Assembly: GCF_023091865.1 (NCBI RefSeq)
Contig: NZ_JAHXDI010000002.1
Coordinates: forward strand, 1-64,000
Length of the DNA stretch: 64,000 nt
Source: Chromohalobacter moromii
GTDB taxonomy: Bacteria; Pseudomonadota; Gammaproteobacteria; Pseudomonadales; Halomonadaceae
Direction: 5' to 3'
Shown here: one piece after another, positions 27,163 to 35,578 of the stretch
How the letters are laid out: each line of letters begins with the position of its first letter
How positions within the stretch are numbered: the stretch's first letter is position 1
The notes under the pieces: generated by a model
Seen by the model: only the letters and a program-made list of their open reading frames with translations
Told to the model about the DNA's origin: nothing
Database searches by the model: none
Program-made: the position numbers and the translations under genes

Positions 27163-28584
27163 ATGTTTGAAAGTTTGACCGATCGCCTGTCGGGCACGCT
27201 GAAGTCGATCACCGGTCAGGCCAAGCTGACCGAGGACAACATCAAGGACACGCTGCGCGAGGTGCGTCGTGCGCTGCTGGAGGCCGACGTGGCCCTGCCG
27301 GTGGTCAAAGCGTTCGTCGATCGGGTGCGCGAGCGCGCCGTGGGCCAAGAGGTCTCGCGCAGCCTGTCCCCGGGCCAGCAATTCGTCAAGATCGTCCAGC
27401 AGGAGCTGGAAGCGATCATGGGCGAGGCCAACGAGGCGCTGTCGCTCAAGAGCGCGCCCTCGGTGGTCTTGATGGCTGGCTTGCAGGGTGCGGGTAAAAC
27501 GACCTCGGTCGCCAAGTTGGCGCGCTTCCTGCGTGAGCGGGAAAAGAAAAAAGTGCTGGTGGTTTCCGCCGACGTCTATCGTCCGGCCGCCATTGACCAG
27601 CTCGAGACGCTGGCCAAAGAGGTAGAGGTCGATTTCTTTCCCTCGACCAGTGCCCAACAGCCGGTCGACATTGCCCAGGCAGCGATCAAGCATGCCAAGA
27701 TCCAGTTCCACGACGTGGTGATCGTGGACACCGCCGGGCGACTATCCGTCGATCAGGCGATGATGGAAGAAATACAGGCCTTGCATGGGGCGGTGTCGCC
27801 GGACGAGACGCTGTTCGTGGTCGATGCCATGACTGGCCAAGATGCCGCCAATACCGCGCAGGTGTTCCATGAAGCGTTGCCGCTGACCGGGGTGATTCTC
27901 ACCAAGGCGGACGGTGACGCCCGTGGCGGTGCAGCGCTCTCGGTGCGCCATGTCACCGGCAAGCCGATCAAGTTCATGGGCATGGGCGAGAAGGTCGATG
28001 CTCTCGAGCCGTTTCACCCGGATCGCGTCGCATCGCGGATTCTCGGCATGGGCGACATGCTGTCGCTCATCGAGGAAGCCGAGCGTAACGTCGACCAGGG
28101 CAAGGCGGAGAAACTGGCCAAGAAGGTCAAGAAAGGCAACGGTTTCGATCTCGAAGACTTCCGCGAGCAGCTCCAGCAGCTCAAGAAGATGGGCGGCATG
28201 GGCGGCTTGATGGGCAAGCTGCCCGGCATGGGGCAGATGGCCGAGGCTGCGCAGGGGCCGGGGGCCGAGAAGGAACTAGGCAAGCTCGAGTCGTTGATCA
28301 ACTCGATGACGCCGAAGGAGCGCCGCAAGCCGGAAATCATCAGTGGCTCTCGCAAGCGTCGTATCGCGGCGGGTGCTGGCTTGCAGGTGCCCGATCTCAA
28401 CCGTTTGCTCAAGCAGCACAAGCAGATGCAGAAGATGATGAAAAAGGCCGGCAAGAAAGGCGGCATGCAGAAAATGATGCGAGACATGGGCGGTGGCATG
28501 GGTGGCCCAGGTGGTATGGGTGGCCCTGGTGGCATGGGTGGCCCTGGCATGGGCGGTGGCCGCGGTGGCTTCCCGCGCCGTTGA
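27163..28584 (+). CDS. ffh: Signal recognition particle protein Ffh
   Basis: The 473-residue SRP54 homologue has an N domain (1-90), a G domain with GLQGAGKTT, VDTAGR and TKADGDARGG, and a Met-rich M domain (from about 325) that binds 4.5S RNA and signal sequences. It targets nascent inner-membrane proteins to FtsY, which is also in this window. The C-terminus ends in Gly/Met/Pro-rich repeats (GGPGGMGGPGGM), a low-complexity tail longer than in E. coli Ffh (453). The ATG at 27163 has CCGGAGAG upstream; the frame opening at 27094 is rejected. Confidence 0.97.
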   Translation: MFESLTDRLSGTLKSITGQAKLTEDNIKDTLREVRRALLEADVALPVVKAFVDRVRERAVGQEVSRSLSPGQQFVKIVQQELEAIMGEANEALSLKSAPSVVLMAGLQGAGKTTSVAKLARFLREREKKKVLVVSADVYRPAAIDQLETLAKEVEVDFFPSTSAQQPVDIAQAAIKHAKIQFHDVVIVDTAGRLSVDQAMMEEIQALHGAVSPDETLFVVDAMTGQDAANTAQVFHEALPLTGVILTKADGDARGGAALSVRHVTGKPIKFMGMGEKVDALEPFHPDRVASRILGMGDMLSLIEEAERNVDQGKAEKLAKKVKKGNGFDLEDFREQLQQLKKMGGMGGLMGKLPGMGQMAEAAQGPGAEKELGKLESLINSMTPKERRKPEIISGSRKRRIAAGAGLQVPDLNRLLKQHKQMQKMMKKAGKKGGMQKMMRDMGGGMGGPGGMGGPGGMGGPGMGGGRGGFPRR

Positions 28585-28612
28585 TAACGCCTTTCCTTGT
28601 CAAGGAAAAAGG

Positions 28613-28641
28613 TTTCCAATACGTGCCTTTTTCCGTAGAAT
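28613..28641 (+). promoter_or_regulatory. Putative promoter of rpsP-rimM-trmD-rplS
   Basis: TTTCCA (28613-28618) and TAGAAT (28636-28641) are 17 bp apart. A small inverted repeat (TTTCCTTG and CAAGGAAA) just upstream may stop ffh transcripts. Confidence 0.4.
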
Positions 28642-28721
28642 GCTGCGTCTTCGCAGGTGGGTCTTGCCCGCCGCGACAGTCCGTGGCGTAACGTAAAACT
28701 TCAACCGTAGGATTATAGCGC

Positions 28722-28973
28722 ATGGTTACCATCCGTTTGGCCCGTGGTGGCGCCAAGAAGCGTCCCTTTTATCACCTCACTGTCAGCGACTCGCGTAAGT
28801 CTCGCGACGGCCGCTTCATCGAGCGTATCGGCTTCTTCAACCCGGTAGCCCGTGGTCAGGAAGAGCGTCTGCGCGTCGATCTAGAGCGTGCCGAGCATTG
28901 GCAGGGTCTGGGTGCGCAGCTCTCTGATCGCGTCGCCGAGTTGCTGAAAGAAGCTCGCAAGCAGCAAGCGTGA
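28722..28973 (+). CDS. rpsP: 30S ribosomal protein S16
   Basis: The 83-residue protein starts [19 protein letters not shown] and has the S16 signature. It binds 16S rRNA early in small-subunit assembly. It is the first gene of the classic rpsP-rimM-trmD-rplS operon; its stop overlaps the rimM start. Confidence 0.98.
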   Translation: MVTIRLARGGAKKRPFYHLTVSDSRKSRDGRFIERIGFFNPVARGQEERLRVDLERAEHWQGLGAQLSDRVAELLKEARKQQA

Positions 28974-29542
28974 GTGCACTGCCCGCTATGTCGCACGAGA
29001 CCGGTCGCGCCGCTGCGGCGCAAGACGACGAGCACGTGGTGCTTGGCCGCCTGACCAGTCCTTACGGCGTGAAAGGGTGGCTGAAGGTGTATTCGTACAC
29101 TAGCCCCATCGAGGGCATCTTCGAGCATACCGAATGGGTGTTGTCACTGCGCGGCGAGCACTTTGAGTGCAAGCTGAGCCAGGGACGCCCCCATGGAAAA
29201 GGGCTGGTCGCCAGCCTTGAAGGTATCTCGAGCCGCGAACTGGCCGAACGTTGGGCCGGCGCGGATATTCTCCTGCCCAAGCAGGCGTTGCCGGCGCTCG
29301 CGCCGGGCGATTATTACTGGTATCAGCTCGAAGGCCTGCGGGTCGAGACGCTGTCTGGTGAATGTCTGGGGCAAGTGAATTATCTCTTCGAGACGGGCGC
29401 CAACGATGTGTTGGTGATCCAGCCCAGCGAGGCGAGTCTCGATGACCGGGAGCGGTTGATACCGTTTCTGCCCGACGGCGTGATCCGCGAGGTGGATCTC
29501 GGTGCCGGGCGTATGACAGTGGATTGGGATCCTGAATTCTGA
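28970..29542 (+). CDS. rimM: 16S rRNA processing/assembly factor RimM
   Basis: This 190-residue protein has an N-terminal RimM domain ([20 protein letters not shown]) and a C-terminal PRC-barrel (about 110-180, with [11 protein letters not shown] and [11 protein letters not shown]). It helps mature the 30S head around S13/S19. The GTG start at 28970 overlaps the rpsP stop; an ATG at 28988 is the alternative. Neither has a strong ribosome site, which fits translational coupling. Confidence 0.95.
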   Translation: MSALPAMSHETGRAAAAQDDEHVVLGRLTSPYGVKGWLKVYSYTSPIEGIFEHTEWVLSLRGEHFECKLSQGRPHGKGLVASLEGISSRELAERWAGADILLPKQALPALAPGDYYWYQLEGLRVETLSGECLGQVNYLFETGANDVLVIQPSEASLDDRERLIPFLPDGVIREVDLGAGRMTVDWDPEF

Positions 29543-29580
29543 CGCCGTATCGTCGGTGTCGCTGGCCGAGTGATGAAGCC

Positions 29581-30384
29581 GTGTGGATTGGTGTTGTCTC
29601 CCTGTTCCCGGAGATGTTCGAGGCGATCACCCGTTACGGCGTAACGGGGCGTGCCGTCGACCAGGGATTGCTAGCGGTGGATTTCTGGAATCCCCGGGAT
29701 TACGCCACGGATAAGCACCGCACGGTGGATGATCGGCCCTATGGCGGCGGCCCCGGCATGCTGATGAAGGTCGACACGTTGCGACCCGCCATCGCCGAGG
29801 CGCGACGTGACGCTGAACGCCGTGGTTGTGCGACAGAGCGCACACGTGTGGTTTATCTGTCGCCTCAGGGGCGGCGGCTCGATCAACGCGGCGTGCGGGA
29901 GCTGGCCGACCTGGAAGCACTGATCGTCGTTGCCGGTCGTTATGAAGGTATCGACGAGCGAGTGGTCGAGGCCGATATCGACGAAGAATGGTCGATCGGC
30001 GACTATGTGCTCAGCGGCGGTGAGTTGCCGGCCATGGCGATGGTCGATGCCGTCTCCCGGCTGATACCGGGCGTGCTCGGCCATGGCGATTCGGCACTTG
30101 AGGATTCCTTTAGCGAGGGGCTTCTGGACTGTCCGCACTACACACGCCCCGAGACCATCGATGGGCGCGGTGTTCCGGACATCCTGCTTAGCGGCAACCA
30201 TGCGGCGATTCGCCGCTGGCGGCTGAAGCAGTCTCTCGGACGCACCTGGCTCAGGCGACCCGACCTTCTCGAAGGTCGCGCTCTGGATCGCGAGCAGCAA
30301 CAATTGCTTGACGAGTTCATCGCGGAAAATGCCACGAGCCAGCACGTCGGTAGGACGGAGGAGCGACGGATGCTCGATGAATGA
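29581..30384 (+). CDS. trmD: tRNA (guanine37-N1)-methyltransferase
   Basis: This 267-residue SPOUT methyltransferase starts [13 protein letters not shown], with [33 protein letters not shown] and [15 protein letters not shown] lining the AdoMet trefoil knot. It makes m1G37 and so prevents +1 frameshifting. The start is GTG at 29581. Confidence 0.97.
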   Translation: MWIGVVSLFPEMFEAITRYGVTGRAVDQGLLAVDFWNPRDYATDKHRTVDDRPYGGGPGMLMKVDTLRPAIAEARRDAERRGCATERTRVVYLSPQGRRLDQRGVRELADLEALIVVAGRYEGIDERVVEADIDEEWSIGDYVLSGGELPAMAMVDAVSRLIPGVLGHGDSALEDSFSEGLLDCPHYTRPETIDGRGVPDILLSGNHAAIRRWRLKQSLGRTWLRRPDLLEGRALDREQQQLLDEFIAENATSQHVGRTEERRMLDE

Positions 30385-30492
30385 GCGCCGCGCGTCACCC
30401 ACAACGTCGATTCCCGCGTTTCGCGACGCCGGGATCACGACCGGCTCTCGACACATGAAGAGACGGTCATCCAAACATCAAGGAGTTTAGTC

Positions 30493-30852
30493 ATGAGTAG
30501 CAAGAACAAGGTGATCCAGGCGCTCGAAACCGAGCAGATGAGCAAGAAGGTTCCGGAATTCTCGCCGGGCGACACCGTGACCGTTCAGGTCAAAGTGGTG
30601 GAAGGTAGCCGCGAGCGTCTGCAGGCTTTCGAAGGCGTTGTGATCGGCAAGCGCAACCGCGGGCTCAACTCCGCTTTCACCGTGCGCAAAATTTCCCACG
30701 GTGTCGGCGTCGAGCGTACATTCCAGACGTACAGCCCGCTGGTCGATTCCATCGAGGTCAAGCGTCGCGGTGACGTGCGCCAGGCCAAGCTGTACTACCT
30801 CCGCGAGCGCAGCGGCAAGTCCGCGCGCATCAAGGAAAAGCTGACTCGTTAA
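30493..30852 (+). CDS. rplS: 50S ribosomal protein L19
   Basis: The 119-residue protein has [18 protein letters not shown] and a C-terminal [26 protein letters not shown] block typical of L19, which sits at the 30S-50S interface. AAGGAG precedes the ATG. It is the last gene of the operon and is followed by two hairpins. Confidence 0.98.
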   Translation: MSSKNKVIQALETEQMSKKVPEFSPGDTVTVQVKVVEGSRERLQAFEGVVIGKRNRGLNSAFTVRKISHGVGVERTFQTYSPLVDSIEVKRRGDVRQAKLYYLRERSGKSARIKEKLTR

Positions 30853-30880
30853 TCGGCTTGCGGCGTCGTCGAGACGTCAT

Positions 30881-30904
30881 GAGCACTCCCTTTGGGGAGT
30901 GCTC
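30881..30904 (+). terminator. First hairpin after rplS
   Basis: GAGCACTCCCC with its complement and a tiny TTT-type loop; no T-tract. It may protect the 3' end or support the second terminator. Confidence 0.55.
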
Positions 30905-30907
30905 GAC

Positions 30908-30942
30908 GAAAACCCCGCGGGCCCTTGGCTCGCGGGGTTTTT
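30908..30942 (+). terminator. Rho-independent terminator of the rpsP operon
   Basis: The stem AAAACCCCGCG with its complement CGCGGGGTTTT runs into a T5 tract. It is strong and correctly placed after rplS. Confidence 0.85.
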
Positions 30943-30984
30943 GCATATGAGGTAGGCGAAGGCGGCGCGGGGAGGACAGAATCG

Positions 30985-31872
30985 GTGGATGATCTCGAGT
31001 GGCGCGATGCTTTTATCGATGGGCTCTGGTTGGAGCGCGGACTGAGTCGACATACGCTGGATGCCTATCGGCGCGATCTGGATGCCTGGCTCGCGCACCT
31101 CGCGTCGCGCAGCGAGCGTCTTCTGGCACCCGGAGACAACGCGCTGGAGGCATTTCTGGCGGCGCGTCGCGAGCACTATCATCCTCGCTCGGTGGCACGC
31201 CTGTTGTCCTGTCTGCGGCGCTTCTATCGCTGGGCGCTGGCCGAAGGACACATCGCCCATGATCCCTTGGCCGAGGCACGTGCTCCCAAGGCCGTCGCCA
31301 AATTGCCCAATACCCTGGATGAAGCCGAGGTCGAGCGTCTGCTCGAAGCCCCGGATCCAGATGCGCCGCTGGGACTGCGCGACCGCACCATGCTCGAGGT
31401 GTTGTATGGTTGCGGCCTGCGCGTCTCCGAACTGGTCGGTTTGACGGTGGATGCGGTCAACTTGCGCCAGGGCGTGCTGCGCGTGCTCGGCAAGGGCGAT
31501 AAGGAACGCTTGGTACCGCTGGGCGAGGAGGCGAGCGCATGGCTCGAGCGCTACCTGCGTCAAGGGCGTGGGAACTTGATGAACGATCCGACCCGACCGC
31601 CTTTGTTTCCCGGACGCCATGATGGGTTCATGACCCGCCAGACATTCTGGCATCGTATCAAGCGGCATGCCGTGGCGGCTGGCATCGACAAACCGCTCTC
31701 GCCACACACGCTGCGCCATGCATTCGCGACGCACCTGTTGAATCATGGGGCCAATTTACGTGTCGTACAGTTGCTGCTGGGACACAGTGATCTGTCGACC
31801 ACGCAAATCTATACCCAGGTGGCCCAAGCGCGCTTGGAAGCGCTGCACGCCCAACATCATCCTAGAGGTTGA
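30985..31872 (+). CDS. xerD: Tyrosine recombinase XerD
   Basis: The 295-residue recombinase has an N-terminal SAM-like core-binding domain (about 1-95) and a catalytic domain. Catalytic residues are in GLRVSELVGL (Arg), SPHTLRHAFATHLL (His and Arg), LLGHSDLSTT (His) and IYTQV (Tyr). With XerC it resolves chromosome dimers at dif; it is chromosomal housekeeping, not a mobile integrase. The GTG at 30985 has GGAGGA 8 nt upstream; the frame extending into the terminator is rejected. It is followed directly by dsbC, as in E. coli. Confidence 0.95.
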   Translation: MDDLEWRDAFIDGLWLERGLSRHTLDAYRRDLDAWLAHLASRSERLLAPGDNALEAFLAARREHYHPRSVARLLSCLRRFYRWALAEGHIAHDPLAEARAPKAVAKLPNTLDEAEVERLLEAPDPDAPLGLRDRTMLEVLYGCGLRVSELVGLTVDAVNLRQGVLRVLGKGDKERLVPLGEEASAWLERYLRQGRGNLMNDPTRPPLFPGRHDGFMTRQTFWHRIKRHAVAAGIDKPLSPHTLRHAFATHLLNHGANLRVVQLLLGHSDLSTTQIYTQVAQARLEALHAQHHPRG

Positions 31873-31874
31873 CC

Positions 31875-32609
31875 ATGTCTAGAGCCGTACTGCCCATCAT
31901 GGGGGGCGTTTTGGCCCTTCTGGCTACTCCACTAAGCTTTGCCGCGCCCCCCGAGGGGCTGGCCGACAAGCTGACCCACAACGGGCAGCCAATGCCGGTA
32001 GCGTCGGTCGAGGAGTCGCCGTTACCGGGGCTCTATGAGGTGCGACTCGAAAGCGGTGAAACCCTGTATACAGACGCCGATGGCGAATACATGGTGGTCG
32101 GTGACCTGTATCGAAACCGCGACGGGCAGATGGTCAACCTGACCGAGCGTGCTGCCAACGAACGCCGCCAGGCGCGTCTCGATGACGTCCCCGAGAAGGA
32201 ACGCGTCATCTACAAGCCCGCCAGCGAGGTCAAGGCGCGCATTACCGTCTTTACCGATACCTCGTGCCCTTATTGCCAAAAATTGCATAAGGAAGTCCCC
32301 CGTCTCAATCGGATGGGAATCGAGGTAGACTATCTAGCCTTCCCGCGTGCTGGCGTCGACTCCGAAGCGGCACGCGTGCTGAGCCGGGCCTGGTGCGCCG
32401 ACAATGCCACCGAGGCGCTCAGCGCCGCGATGCGCGGGGAAACCCTAGAAGCCACGGCGGAGTGTGAGGCACCGGTGGCCGAGCAATATGAACTTGGACG
32501 TGAACTGGGAATTCAGGGAACGCCCGCCATCGTGTTGCCGAATGGCCGTATGGTGCCGGGCTACGTGCCGGCCGAGCGGCTGGCGTCAATGCTCGGCATC
32601 CAGGAATGA
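31875..32609 (+). CDS. dsbC: Periplasmic disulfide isomerase DsbC
   Basis: This 244-residue protein has a signal peptide (about 1-23, ending SFA), an N-terminal dimerisation domain, a linker helix and a thioredoxin domain with CPYC at 131-134. The cis-Pro loop is GTPAIVLPNG. It reshuffles wrong disulfides in the periplasm and is kept reduced by DsbD. The ATG at 31875 has AGAGG upstream and lies 2 nt past the xerD stop, so it is co-transcribed. The TTG at 31869 is the alternative. Confidence 0.94.
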   Translation: MSRAVLPIMGGVLALLATPLSFAAPPEGLADKLTHNGQPMPVASVEESPLPGLYEVRLESGETLYTDADGEYMVVGDLYRNRDGQMVNLTERAANERRQARLDDVPEKERVIYKPASEVKARITVFTDTSCPYCQKLHKEVPRLNRMGIEVDYLAFPRAGVDSEAARVLSRAWCADNATEALSAAMRGETLEATAECEAPVAEQYELGRELGIQGTPAIVLPNGRMVPGYVPAERLASMLGIQE

Positions 32610-32693
32610 CCGAGCGACGATGAATATGATGACCTCCGACACTAGGCGCAGGAGGTCCGCTGGACACATACACTAAGCAAGGGGAGCGTGACG

Positions 32694-34010
32694 TTGAAAC
32701 CGGTGAGAGTAGGTATCTGTGGGCTAGGGACCGTGGGTGGCGGTACCTTCAATGTGTTGACGCGCAACGCGGACGATATCGCCCGCCGCGCCAGTCGACC
32801 GATTATCGTCGAGCAAGTCGGTACGCGTCGCGATAACCCGCAATGCGAAACCGCCGGGGTCAAGGTCACCCGCGATGTCTTCGAAGTGGCGCGTAATCCC
32901 GATGTCGATGTGCTGGTGGAGTTGATCGGTGGCTACGACGTGGCCCGTGAACTGGTAATGACCGCCATCGATAATGGCAAGCACGTGGTCACCGCCAACA
33001 AGGCGCTGATCGCCGTGCATGGCAACGAGATCTTCCAGGCCGCGCACGAAAAGGGCGTGATCGTGGCCTTCGAGGCGGCTGTGGCCGGCGGCATCCCGGT
33101 GATCAAGTCGCTGCGCGAAGGGCTGGGCGCCAATCGCATTCAATGGCTTGCCGGTATCATCAACGGCACCGGCAACTACATTCTGACCCATATGCGCGAT
33201 GAAGGCCGCGCCTTCGACGACGTGCTCGCCGAGGCGCAGGCGCTGGGTTATGCCGAAGCCGACCCGACCTTCGATGTCGAAGGGATCGACGCCGCTCATA
33301 AGCTGACCATCCTGGCGTCGATCGCCTTCGGTGTGCCGCTGCAGTTCGATAAGGCCTACACGGAAGGCATCTCGCGGGTCACGGCCGACGATGTCGAACA
33401 GGCCGATCAACTGGGCTACATCATCAAGCACCTGGGGATTTCCAAGCGCACCGAAAAGGGCCTCGAACTTCGCGTGCACCCGACGTTGATTCCTAAAGAG
33501 CGCTTGTTGGCCAGCGTGCATGGCGTGAAGAACGCCATCGCCGTGATGGGCGATGCCGTGGGCCCGACGCTCTATTATGGCGCCGGCGCAGGGGCCGAGC
33601 CTACGGCCTCGGCGGTGGTCGCCGACTTGCTCGACGTAGCCCGCGATATCACTACCGAGCACCATTACCGTGTTCCGTATCTCGCCTTCAGCGGCATTGA
33701 CGAAGCCGACGGCTCGCTGCCGATCCTGCCCATGGAAGACATCGTCACTGCCTATTACCTGCGTCTGTTGGCGGTGGATCGCCCGGGCGTGCTGGCGCGG
33801 GTGGCGACGATTCTCTCCGAGCAGGGGATTTCCATCGAGGCAATCATCCAGAAAGAAGCCACCGAAGGCGAGTTGGTGCCCATCATCTTGATGACGCACC
33901 GCACCCGCGAGCAGCACATGAACGAGGTGATTCGTCAGCTCGAATCGCTGGCCGATATCGCGGGTCCGGTGACGCGGATTCGTGTCGAAACCCTCGACGA
34001 GCAGGAATAA
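32694..34010 (+). CDS. hom: Homoserine dehydrogenase
   Basis: The 438-residue monofunctional enzyme has an NAD(P)-binding GICGLGTVGGG, the catalytic block (TANKALIA and NGTGNYILTHM) and a C-terminal ACT domain (about 350-430, VDRPGVLARVATILSEQGISIEAI) for threonine feedback. It reduces aspartate semialdehyde to homoserine, feeding thrC just downstream. I prefer TTG at 32694 because GGGGAG is then at 7 nt; the GTG at 32688 leaves almost no spacing. Aspartate semialdehyde is also the ectoine precursor, so this enzyme competes with ectoine synthesis. Confidence 0.93.
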   Translation: MKPVRVGICGLGTVGGGTFNVLTRNADDIARRASRPIIVEQVGTRRDNPQCETAGVKVTRDVFEVARNPDVDVLVELIGGYDVARELVMTAIDNGKHVVTANKALIAVHGNEIFQAAHEKGVIVAFEAAVAGGIPVIKSLREGLGANRIQWLAGIINGTGNYILTHMRDEGRAFDDVLAEAQALGYAEADPTFDVEGIDAAHKLTILASIAFGVPLQFDKAYTEGISRVTADDVEQADQLGYIIKHLGISKRTEKGLELRVHPTLIPKERLLASVHGVKNAIAVMGDAVGPTLYYGAGAGAEPTASAVVADLLDVARDITTEHHYRVPYLAFSGIDEADGSLPILPMEDIVTAYYLRLLAVDRPGVLARVATILSEQGISIEAIIQKEATEGELVPIILMTHRTREQHMNEVIRQLESLADIAGPVTRIRVETLDEQE

Positions 34011-34036
34011 AGCGCCGGTTTCGGGGCGCTATAACA

Positions 34037-34109
34037 AGTGGCTTCGAGTGACGAGCCGCGAGCTTCGAGCAACGACAGCTCGGAGTCCGCGGCTCGAAGC
34101 TCGCCACTC
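34037..34109. repeat. Imperfect palindrome between hom and thrC
   Basis: A bulged hairpin: AGTGGC pairs with GCCACT, TTCGAG with CTCGAA, CCGCG with CGCGG and CGAGC with GCTCG, around an AACGACA loop. It is built from repeated short words (GAGC, TTCGAG, CCGCG). It fills most of the 111-bp spacer. Confidence 0.65.
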
Positions 34110-34121
34110 ACGGAGTGAAGC

Positions 34122-35510
34122 ATGCGTTATATCAGTACGCGCGGCCAGGCGCCGGCACTGAGTTTTGAGGAGGTCGTGCTGACCGGCATGGCCTCCGATG
34201 GTGGCCTTTACGTGCCGGAGACGATTCCCACGCTCTCGACGGAGGATCTCGAGGCGATGGCGGGGCTATCGTACGCCGAGATCGCGTTCCGGGTGATGAA
34301 GCCGTTCGTGGGCGGGGAGATCGATGACGCGACCTTCAGGAACCTAGTCGAGGACGCTTACTCGACCTTCAGTCATGAGGCGGTGGTGCCGCTCAACCAG
34401 CTCTCCAGCAACCATTTCCTGCTCGAGTTGTTCCACGGCCCGACGCTAGCGTTCAAGGATGTCGCCCTGCAGTTGCTGGGGCGTATCCTCGATCACTTCC
34501 TAGCCAAGCGTGGCGAGCGCGCGGTAATCATGGGGGCGACCTCCGGCGATACCGGATCGGCGGCGATCGAAGGTTGTCGCCATTGCGACAACCTCGATAT
34601 CTTCATCCTGCATCCGCATAAGCGTGTCTCCGAGGTGCAGCGTCGGCAGATGACCTCGGTGCTGGCTGACAACGTCTTCAACATCGCCATCGAGGGCGAT
34701 TTCGACGACGCCCAGGCGATGGTCAAGGCAAGTTTCGCCGATCAAGCGTTCCTGAACGGCACGCGCCTGGTGGCGGTCAACTCCATCAACTGGGCGCGCA
34801 TCATGGCGCAGGTGGTCTATTACGTGGCCTCTGCGGTGGCCTTGGGCGCGCCGCATCGCGAGGTGAGCTTCTGCGTACCGTCGGCCAACTTCGGCAATGT
34901 CTTCGCCGGCTACGTGGCCTATCGCATGGGACTGCCGGTCAAGCAGTTCGTCGTCGCGACCAATGCCAACGACATCCTGCATCGCACCCTGGCCGACAAC
35001 GACTTCTCCAAACAGGCGCTCAAGGCGACCCTGGCACCGTCGATGGATATCGTGGTGTCGTCGAACTTCGAACGTTTGCTGTTCGAGGCTTACGACCGCG
35101 ATGGCGACGCCGTGCGCGATCTGCTCGAGCGCTTCCAGCACGAGCCGGCGGTACTCGCCGAAGCGCCGCTGGCAACGCTACGCGAGAAATTCGTCAGCCA
35201 CAGCGTGGATGACGACACCATCCTCGAGGTGATTCGCGACGCGCATGGGCGTACCAAGGAATTGCTCGATCCACATACCGCGACGGGCTATCGTGCCGCC
35301 GAGCGTGTTCGTGCGGATGCCTCGACGCCGATGATCACCCTGGCGACCGCGCATCCGGCCAAATTCGCCGACGCGGTGCTTCAGGCGGGCTTCGAGGGCG
35401 TGCCGCTGCCCGCACACATGGCGGGTTTGCTCGAGCGTGAAGAGCGCTACACCGTGCTACCGGCCGAGCTCGAGGCCGTGCAGGCCTTCGTCGCCGAACA
35501 GCGCCGCTGA
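34122..35510 (+). CDS. thrC: Threonine synthase
   Basis: This 462-residue PLP enzyme of fold type II starts MRYISTRGQAPALSFEEVVLTGMASDGGLYVPE, with the PLP lysine in HGPTLAFKDVALQ and the phosphate loop GATSGDTGSAAIEG. It converts O-phosphohomoserine to threonine. GGAG lies 5-6 nt before the ATG. The kinase step (thrB) is not in the window. It sits downstream of hom, as in Pseudomonas. Confidence 0.96.
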   Translation: MRYISTRGQAPALSFEEVVLTGMASDGGLYVPETIPTLSTEDLEAMAGLSYAEIAFRVMKPFVGGEIDDATFRNLVEDAYSTFSHEAVVPLNQLSSNHFLLELFHGPTLAFKDVALQLLGRILDHFLAKRGERAVIMGATSGDTGSAAIEGCRHCDNLDIFILHPHKRVSEVQRRQMTSVLADNVFNIAIEGDFDDAQAMVKASFADQAFLNGTRLVAVNSINWARIMAQVVYYVASAVALGAPHREVSFCVPSANFGNVFAGYVAYRMGLPVKQFVVATNANDILHRTLADNDFSKQALKATLAPSMDIVVSSNFERLLFEAYDRDGDAVRDLLERFQHEPAVLAEAPLATLREKFVSHSVDDDTILEVIRDAHGRTKELLDPHTATGYRAAERVRADASTPMITLATAHPAKFADAVLQAGFEGVPLPAHMAGLLEREERYTVLPAELEAVQAFVAEQRR

Positions 35511-35578
35511 CGCCCCGGAGCGTCGTAGTGACCCGCGACGCTCCAGCTTGCCATCCGCCGTCTCCCGAGGAGCCTTTC

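Noticed and set aside
30985-31872. XerD-type recombinase as a sign of an integrated element
   Set aside because: It sits in the conserved xerD-dsbC context and has the length of the housekeeping enzyme; no att repeats or phage genes are near.
32724-33917. A 397-codon open frame on the minus strand
   Set aside because: It is antisense to hom, which has clear family motifs; long antisense frames are common in GC-rich DNA.
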